IMG/VR virus record: IMGVR_UViG_3300025652_000228
Coordinates: 1 to 35,599 of that record
Origin: a virus
Reading direction: 5' to 3' (one strand)
Length of the DNA stretch: 35,599 bases
The notes beneath the pieces were generated by a model. That model searched no databases. It had not been told where the DNA came from and worked only from the letters and a program-made list of their open reading frames with translations. The stretch's first letter is position 1. Each line of letters begins with the position of its first letter. Position numbers and translations under genes: made by a program. Of this stretch, positions 31,546-35,599 are shown piece by piece.

Positions 31546-32682
31546 ATGACAACGACAGCACAGGTACCCCGCTCTGGCCCGTTCACCGGCGACGGGTCTA
31601 CAATAGCCTTCACCTACAGCTTCCTGATCGAGGATAGGACGCAGTTGGTTGTTGATGTGGTGGACACCACGACAAATGTCATCACCACCAAGGCTCTGAC
31701 GACTGACTACTCTGTGGCCAACGTCGGCAACGTGGCGGGTGGAACCGTAACTTTTGTCACTGCGCCGACAGCCAATGAGCAGGTCGCGTTCACCCGCGCC
31801 ACAGCTTTGGCTCAGGATCTTGATCTTCAGAACAGAGGGGTCGTCTCTCCTCAGCTTCTCGAAGAGAAGCTCGATGACCTCACCAGAATTGCGCAGGAAT
31901 TGAGCGAGCAGATCGGCCGCGCAATCAAGACCGATCTCTTCAGCACAGTCGATCAAGCCCAGTTCATCCTGTACATCGATCTACTGGCAGGCATCGAGGC
32001 AGAGATCGTCACGGTCGCTGGTATCAGTGCCAATGTCACCACAGTTGCCGGTATCAGCGCCGACGTCACCACAGTTGCCGGTATCAGTGCCTACATCATC
32101 GCCGTCGCAGCTATCGCTGCAGACGTCACGACTGTAGCGACAAACATCGCAGCCATCCTCGCAGCTTCTACCGATGCTGCAAACGCAGCGGCCTCAGCGC
32201 TGGCAGCTGCAGCCTCAGAGACAGCCGCAGCTGCCTCTGCTCTAGCAGCAGATGCCTCGGCTATCGCAGCCGGTGCAGCCGAGGGCGGCGCACTTGCGGC
32301 GCAGGCTGCAGCCGAGTTGGCCCTTGATGAGTTCACCGATTTATACCTTGGGGCCAAGGCCGTAGAGCCGACCCTCGACAACGACGGCAACGCGCTGCAG
32401 ATCGGAGCGCAGTATTTCAACACTGTGACCTTGCAGATGAATATCTACAACGGCTCCAGCTGGACCGCCCTCGTTGGTGGGGGCGGGCTGTTCAAAGGAA
32501 ACAACGGTGAGGTCGGAGATCCGAGCACAGGTGTCGGCGATATCTTCCGCATCAACGCACAAACGCTGACAGTAAGTACCACCATCGACGCTACCGAAAA
32601 TGCCAGTGCAGCGGGGCCGCTAACGGTGGATACGGGCGTCACCTTAATCATCACATCTGGCGGGAGTTTGGTCATTGTCTGA
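31546..32682 (+). CDS. Tail fibre anchor, T7 gp17 N-terminal-like
   Basis: A 378-residue tail-fibre protein. Residues 1-130 match the T7 gp17 N-terminal anchor pattern (VPRSGPFTGDGSTIAFTYSF, then TPTANEQVAFTRAT-like PTANEQVAFTRATALAQDLD, and RGVVSPQLLEEKLDDLTRIA), which binds the tail. A shaft follows with VTTVAGISA repeats and a long Ala-rich helix (SALAAAASETAAAASALAAD). Then come a small beta unit with YFNTVTLQMNIYNGSSWTAL and a short beta C-terminus. It is much shorter than T7 gp17, so the receptor-binding part may be one of the next proteins. AAGGAAG precedes the ATG. Confidence 0.85.
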   Translation: MTTTAQVPRSGPFTGDGSTIAFTYSFLIEDRTQLVVDVVDTTTNVITTKALTTDYSVANVGNVAGGTVTFVTAPTANEQVAFTRATALAQDLDLQNRGVVSPQLLEEKLDDLTRIAQELSEQIGRAIKTDLFSTVDQAQFILYIDLLAGIEAEIVTVAGISANVTTVAGISADVTTVAGISAYIIAVAAIAADVTTVATNIAAILAASTDAANAAASALAAAASETAAAASALAADASAIAAGAAEGGALAAQAAAELALDEFTDLYLGAKAVEPTLDNDGNALQIGAQYFNTVTLQMNIYNGSSWTALVGGGGLFKGNNGEVGDPSTGVGDIFRINAQTLTVSTTIDATENASAAGPLTVDTGVTLIITSGGSLVIV

Positions 32683-33046
32683 AATCAGAGCAGCAGCAAT
32701 CAGCAACGAGGCGGGCAGTGGGCCGATTACCTTGACGGGGCAGGCTGCAACAAGGGCCATGTGCTCCGTAAATCAAGTTGGAACTATTTCAACACGGTCA
32801 TCTTTGAACGTCAGCAGCCTCACCGACGTCATCGTAGGGCACTCAACTGTAACTTATACAAACGCGTTCGTCTCGGCGTTATATGGCGCAACGCAAGGCG
32901 GTGGAAATAATGGTATAACCGCTGGGATATGCCGAAACCTTGCCGCATACTCTACGACGTCAATCAGGATGGACAACATCACAACGTCTGGGACGTTTGC
33001 TGACCTACCACAAACGGACGTTTTCGTGATCGGAGATTTAGCATGA
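32675..33046 (+). CDS. Short beta-rich tail-associated protein, paralog 1 (123 aa)
   Basis: First of three tandem paralogs. It is 123 residues from a TTG inside the fibre stop region (GGGAG upstream), starting MSEIRAAAISNEAGSGP. The core has a strand pattern with SSLNVSSLTDVIVGHSTVTY, then TNAFVSALYGATQGGG, and ends VIGDLA. It is the most diverged copy: the KAW(L)NF-type strand of paralog 2 is replaced by ATRAMCSVNQVG. The small beta-sandwich-like folds directly behind the fibre anchor suggest fibre-tip or capsid-fibre units. No enzyme residues seen. Confidence 0.7.
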   Translation: MSEIRAAAISNEAGSGPITLTGQAATRAMCSVNQVGTISTRSSLNVSSLTDVIVGHSTVTYTNAFVSALYGATQGGGNNGITAGICRNLAAYSTTSIRMDNITTSGTFADLPQTDVFVIGDLA

Positions 33047-33399
33047 GCACCTTAGCAGTAGACAATCTCAAGCCAAGCGCAGGCGGGACCGAGTTTGGCA
33101 TCGGCGGAGTAGCTAAGGCTTGGCTTAACTTCACTGGGACAGGCACTGTCACTATAAATAAGAGCCTCAATGTGGCATCCGTCACAGATAGGGCACAGGG
33201 TGACTACAACACAAACTATACCAATACTCTTATTGCTAATGACTTTGCCCCATCCGCCAGCCATTACGCTGCTGCCGGAGTAAGTTCCGTCCTAGTGGTG
33301 GAGATCCTCACCACATACCATCGAAACTTTAGCTTAGACGCAACGGGAGCAATAGATAGCCTTATAGTGACTAACGTAGTCATGGGGGACTTAGCATGA
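33043..33399 (+). CDS. Short beta-rich tail-associated protein, paralog 2 (118 aa)
   Basis: A 118-residue protein beginning MSTLAVDNLKPSAGGTEFGI, then GGVAKAWLNFTGTGTVTINK, SLNVASVTDRAQGDYNTNYT and a final VVMGDLA. The AKAW(V/L)NF...G.GDY.(V)N(F/Y)T pattern is one I associate with a widespread small structural protein of marine-type phages, of undefined role. ATGA overlap with paralog 1, and its ribosome-binding site is formed by the upstream gene's codons for GDLA. Confidence 0.75.
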   Translation: MSTLAVDNLKPSAGGTEFGIGGVAKAWLNFTGTGTVTINKSLNVASVTDRAQGDYNTNYTNTLIANDFAPSASHYAAAGVSSVLVVEILTTYHRNFSLDATGAIDSLIVTNVVMGDLA

Positions 33400-33746
33400 G
33401 TACGATAGTAGCAGCGAATATCTCGGACGGGATCGACAGCACACCAATGGGCTACGCAGTCAATGGGTCGGCTAAATCGTGGTCTAAAGGCACACCGACA
33501 GCCGTAGTTTCTGGCTTGAACATTGCAACTTTTACAGACAGCGGGGTCGGCATCTACACCTATGCCCACACTAACACCTTCGTTGGCGCAGAGGATGCAG
33601 CTTGGTGTGGACGAATGGCGGCGGGTAGCGCGCTCTTTGGTGTGGCCGACACTGGTATTTCACAGACAGTTGTTCGCATCTATACCTCTGCAGGAAGCAT
33701 TTCTGACAGCAGCCACGCCATGATACGCTTGGGGGATTTGGCGTGA
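33396..33746 (+). CDS. Short beta-rich tail-associated protein, paralog 3 (116 aa)
   Basis: A 116-residue protein beginning MSTIVAANISDGIDSTPMGY, then AVNGSAKSWSKGTPTAVVSG, LNIATFTDSGVGIYTYAHTN and ending IRLGDLA. Alignment by eye with paralog 2 preserves the SAK(S/A)W, LN(I/V)A(T/S)(F/V)TD and G-x-Y-x(2-3)-N/HT-N positions while most surface residues differ. This fits duplication followed by rapid divergence of exposed loops. ATGA overlap at its start and GTGA overlap at its end. Confidence 0.75.
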   Translation: MSTIVAANISDGIDSTPMGYAVNGSAKSWSKGTPTAVVSGLNIATFTDSGVGIYTYAHTNTFVGAEDAAWCGRMAAGSALFGVADTGISQTVVRIYTSAGSISDSSHAMIRLGDLA

Positions 33747-34219
33747 TGACTGATTACAGCACCATGCCCCTCTGGGCCAGAGAGTTGGACTTCATCCCCA
33801 AGGCGAAAGCCAAGGGGCCGTTACCTGATCCGCAGTTTGCAATACTGTGGGAAGACCCATCCGCACCTGACAATCCTGCCTGCGTCACAACGCCCTCAAG
33901 CGAGTGGCTGGCAATGGCCACACACGGCGGCATCCTACCACCTGTCTCGGTCTATTGGGCCTTGGCAGAGGATGAAGCAAAACCTGACTTCAAACAACAC
34001 ACCCGTGGCCACCTGCTGCACCAGACCCCGCCCATCCCAGCAATGACAGAGGAAGAGGCGATGGAGTACCTTGTGCAAATGGCCGTGCCACCACGGGTCT
34101 GGCGAGGCTATCAAGGCAATCGCACTATACTCAAGATCGTCAGGCGTGCTATAATCCCCACAAACAGAGAACACCGCAACGCATGGCGCATCGCGCAGCA
34201 TCAAGAGGAGGCCGCATAA
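33743..34219 (+). CDS. Hypothetical accessory protein of the tail module (158 aa)
   Basis: A 158-residue protein with no recognised enzyme motif. The N-terminal half is Pro-rich (YSTMPLWARELDFIPKAKAK), and the C-terminal half has MTEEEAMEYLVQMAVPPRVW, then RAIIPTNREHRNAWRIA. The IPTxRxxRNAWR ending is common in short phage proteins near fibres. The GTG at 33743 is chosen because GGGGGA-TTT-GGC before it exactly parallels the arrangement before paralog 3; ATG 33746 is one codon later. A chaperone or fibre-assembly role is possible, only from context. Confidence 0.6.
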   Translation: MMTDYSTMPLWARELDFIPKAKAKGPLPDPQFAILWEDPSAPDNPACVTTPSSEWLAMATHGGILPPVSVYWALAEDEAKPDFKQHTRGHLLHQTPPIPAMTEEEAMEYLVQMAVPPRVWRGYQGNRTILKIVRRAIIPTNREHRNAWRIAQHQEEAA

Positions 34220-34584
34220 TGGCAAACCCACAGACATTCACCCGCATCAACGGCGTTGACGTCGATGCTTCCAGCGTCATCGTCCCAGCGACTGGCCGCA
34301 TGTTCCGTGATGCTTGGCAGCTGAACGGCGACGTGATCGAGATCGACATGGCCAAAGCCAAGACGATCAAGATCCAAAAGATCTTGGCCAAGGCAGCAGA
34401 ACGGGTAGCAAAGGCCGAAGCCAAGGCGCTGGAGAAGCTCCTCAAAGGTGAGGGCGCTACCGCAGAAAATGCGGAAGCGGCAAAATTCAAGAGCAAGCCT
34501 AAGGCCGCTGCTGTCGCGCTGATCGCTGGAGCCACTACGCCCGATGCACTGGACCTGATCACGGAAGACATAATCTTTTCCTAA
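34219..34584 (+). CDS. Hypothetical protein with coiled-coil centre (121 aa)
   Basis: A 121-residue protein starting at ATG 34219 (TAATG overlap; AGAGGAG 8 bases upstream). The N-terminus contains INGVDVDASSVIVPATGRMF, then RDAWQLNGDVIEIDMAKAKT. The middle is a Lys/Ala/Glu-rich coiled coil (AKAAERVAKAEAKALEKLLK). The end is hydrophobic then acidic (AAAVALIAGATTPDALDLIT). The FRDAWQ...VIEIDM element recurs in small proteins paired with the preceding gene type, so the two probably act together. Function not known. Confidence 0.6.
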   Translation: MANPQTFTRINGVDVDASSVIVPATGRMFRDAWQLNGDVIEIDMAKAKTIKIQKILAKAAERVAKAEAKALEKLLKGEGATAENAEAAKFKSKPKAAAVALIAGATTPDALDLITEDIIFS

Positions 34585-34601
34585 AGTAGCAGGTGACACC
34601 G

Positions 34602-34835
34602 GTGCCAGAGAACGATGCCCTAGACGCGCTCCTGCGCAAAATCTCGGCTGCTGCTAAGGGAGACGACAGCGACCTCGCTGTCTTCACCAAGCACGAAGTG
34701 AAGGAGATAAGGAATATGCTGTCGGGGTACGCGATGCTTCAGAGCTGGGGTAAACTGGGGAAGGTTATAATCTGGGTTATCATCACAGCAGCAGCGCTGA
34801 AGGTAGGCGTAGATAACCTTGGGTGGGCGAAATGA
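34602..34835 (+). CDS. Holin-like small membrane protein (77 aa)
   Basis: A small protein with a polar N-terminus (PENDALDALLRKISAAAKGD), an amphipathic region (HEVKEIRNMLSGYAMLQSWG) and one clear C-terminal membrane span (LGKVIIWVIITAAALKVGV). GTG 34602 is favoured because AGGTG lies 6 bases upstream; GTG 34593 would add three residues. Position two genes before the endolysin and a single span suit a class III-like holin or antiholin. Other small membrane roles cannot be excluded. Confidence 0.55.
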   Translation: MPENDALDALLRKISAAAKGDDSDLAVFTKHEVKEIRNMLSGYAMLQSWGKLGKVIIWVIITAAALKVGVDNLGWAK

Positions 34836-35263
34836 CAGCGAGCATGATCCGTAAACTGTTTAGCTGGCCTATGACGCTGGTGATCTTCTTCACGCTGCAG
34901 ACACTGCTGCTCGGCGGTACCTTCGGCGGCCGCCTAGAGGGGTGGATATATCCCGTAGTCTTACACACTGAGATCACCCAGATGGAGGTGGTTGATGAGT
35001 ACAGCACGCGTATCTGGGGCGAGGCTGACAAGGTCCGCGACTGTACGTTCGTCTCTATCTCATGGTACATCGGCACCCCAGAGAGCAGCGCCCTCGTCGC
35101 CCTGCGCATCGAGGAGCGCAGCGAGCTGCGGCCCGCCGCAGGCTTCAGCTTCGGGCCGTGGGTGGTGAGGCTCACCCCCAATGAGATTAGTGAGTACAGC
35201 TTCGCCAAGACACTGCACCAGTGCCATCCCTTCTGGCTGACCGAGAGTAGGTTTTACCCATGA
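34832..35263 (+). CDS. Membrane-anchored periplasmic-type protein of the lysis cluster (143 aa)
   Basis: A 143-residue protein with a basic start and one N-terminal span (IRKLFSWPMTLVIFFTLQTL, continuing LLGGTF), then a soluble beta-rich domain of about 110 residues (WGEADKVRDCTFVSISWYIG, later FSFGPWVVRLTPNEI). Two cysteines (in RDCTF and HQCHPF) could form a disulfide if periplasmic. It lies between the holin-like gene and the endolysin with ATGA overlaps on both sides. It could be a spanin-like or other envelope factor. It has no lipobox and no coiled coil, so spanin is not supported directly. Confidence 0.6.
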   Translation: MTASMIRKLFSWPMTLVIFFTLQTLLLGGTFGGRLEGWIYPVVLHTEITQMEVVDEYSTRIWGEADKVRDCTFVSISWYIGTPESSALVALRIEERSELRPAAGFSFGPWVVRLTPNEISEYSFAKTLHQCHPFWLTESRFYP

Positions 35264-35599
35264 GCAGAGTAAACTTTTTTGACGCGATCCGCTCCATGTT
35301 CAGCAGCGGCGCGCTGCTTCCGGTACAAGTCAACGTGATCGAGGACATCCTAGATCAAGGGCGTGATCTGCCTCGTGAGCATCTGGCCTACATCCTTGCC
35401 ACCGCATTCGGCGAGGCCAAGTTCGTGCCTAAGAGCGAGAACATGTACTACTCAGCCCAGCGCATCAAGATCGTATGGCCGAATAGGCCAGAGGCTGTCG
35501 AGTTCGCGCGCAACCCGCAGGGGCTGGCGAACTGCGTGTACAATGGTCGTCTCGGCAACAGGCGCGGCAGCAACGATGGCTGGGCCTATCGTGGTGGCG
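35260..35599 (+). CDS. Endolysin, GH19 chitinase-like, partial (C-terminus outside window)
   Basis: The first 113 residues of a lysozyme of the phage GH19-like type. It has REHLAYILATAFGEAKFVP with the likely catalytic Glu in FGEAKF. It continues with MYYSAQRIKIVWPNRPEAV, EFARNPQGLANCVYNGRLGN and GSNDGWAYRGG, the family signature. It would cleave peptidoglycan after holin action. No signal peptide is seen at the N-terminus (SRVNFFDAIRSMFSSG), so export depends on the holin. The ATG overlaps the preceding stop (ATGA). The frame is still open at the window edge. Confidence 0.9.
   Translation, partial: MSRVNFFDAIRSMFSSGALLPVQVNVIEDILDQGRDLPREHLAYILATAFGEAKFVPKSENMYYSAQRIKIVWPNRPEAVEFARNPQGLANCVYNGRLGNRRGSNDGWAYRGG

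Noticed and set aside
31546-34219. A diversity-generating retroelement, as found in BPP-1 whose head module resembles this one
   Set aside because: No reverse transcriptase, no template/variable repeat pair and no C-type lectin-like Mtd protein are seen. The tail paralogs have a different, short beta-rich pattern. A retroelement outside the window cannot be excluded.

Overview
The window reads as most of the genome of a short-tailed (podovirus-type) bacteriophage. The reasons are a packaging, portal, scaffold, capsid, cement, tail-tube and internal-virion-protein series in canonical order, a T7 gp17-type tail-fibre anchor, and a lysis cluster. The portal-Bbp19-scaffold-capsid-Bbp16 block is the Bordetella phage BPP-1 type of head module, while the adaptor, nozzle, gp14-like and fibre genes are T7-like. 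The DNA is GC-rich and the promoters are sigma70-like (TTGACG/TATATT), so a GC-rich proteobacterial host is likely. An alphaproteobacterium is my guess, not something the sequence proves. No integrase, DNA polymerase, RNA polymerase, tRNA, CRISPR or reverse transcriptase is visible. The window is open at both ends: a leftward gene runs off base 1 and the endolysin runs off base 35599.

Layout. (1) Bases 1-1760: leftward cluster of seven small genes of unknown function, probably early. Three copies of a promoter/operator/leader module (palindrome ATAAGCGCTTAT overlapping the -10) drive it. A 30-residue membrane microprotein is tucked in with ATGA overlaps on both sides. (2) 1760-2000: divergent control region. 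It holds a candidate rightward promoter and, on the minus strand, a promoter and a rho-independent terminator that together predict a small RNA of about 118 nt antisense to the leader of the replication gene. (3) 2001-6415: replication and recombination genes (primase-helicase, Dda/RecD-like helicase, a small possible HTH protein, RuvC-like resolvase). Between the first two lies a 316-base gap with a 43-nt palindrome and CAGTTT iterons, the best origin candidate. (4) 6431-14799: packaging and head. (5) 14800-31509: after a terminator-like hairpin, the tail adaptor, nozzle, a cupin-like protein, and three internal virion/ejection proteins, the last an exceptional 2991-residue polyvalent protein. 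(6) 31546-34584: fibre anchor, three tandem paralogous short beta-rich proteins and two small accessory proteins. (7) 34602-end: lysis cluster (holin-like, membrane protein, GH19-type endolysin).

Most rightward genes are packed with ATGA/TGATG/TAATG overlaps, so translation is probably coupled within modules. The most unusual material is the 2991-residue protein. It appears to be a fusion of several enzyme-like blocks (a His-Asp-x3-His metal-site-like domain, a zincin domain, membrane segments). Its two low-complexity linkers each overlap an out-of-frame ORF with its own Shine-Dalgarno sequence. Other points of interest are the predicted antisense RNA, the operator network that also touches the putative origin, and the tail paralogs whose conserved C-terminal GDLA codons double as the ribosome-binding site of the next gene.
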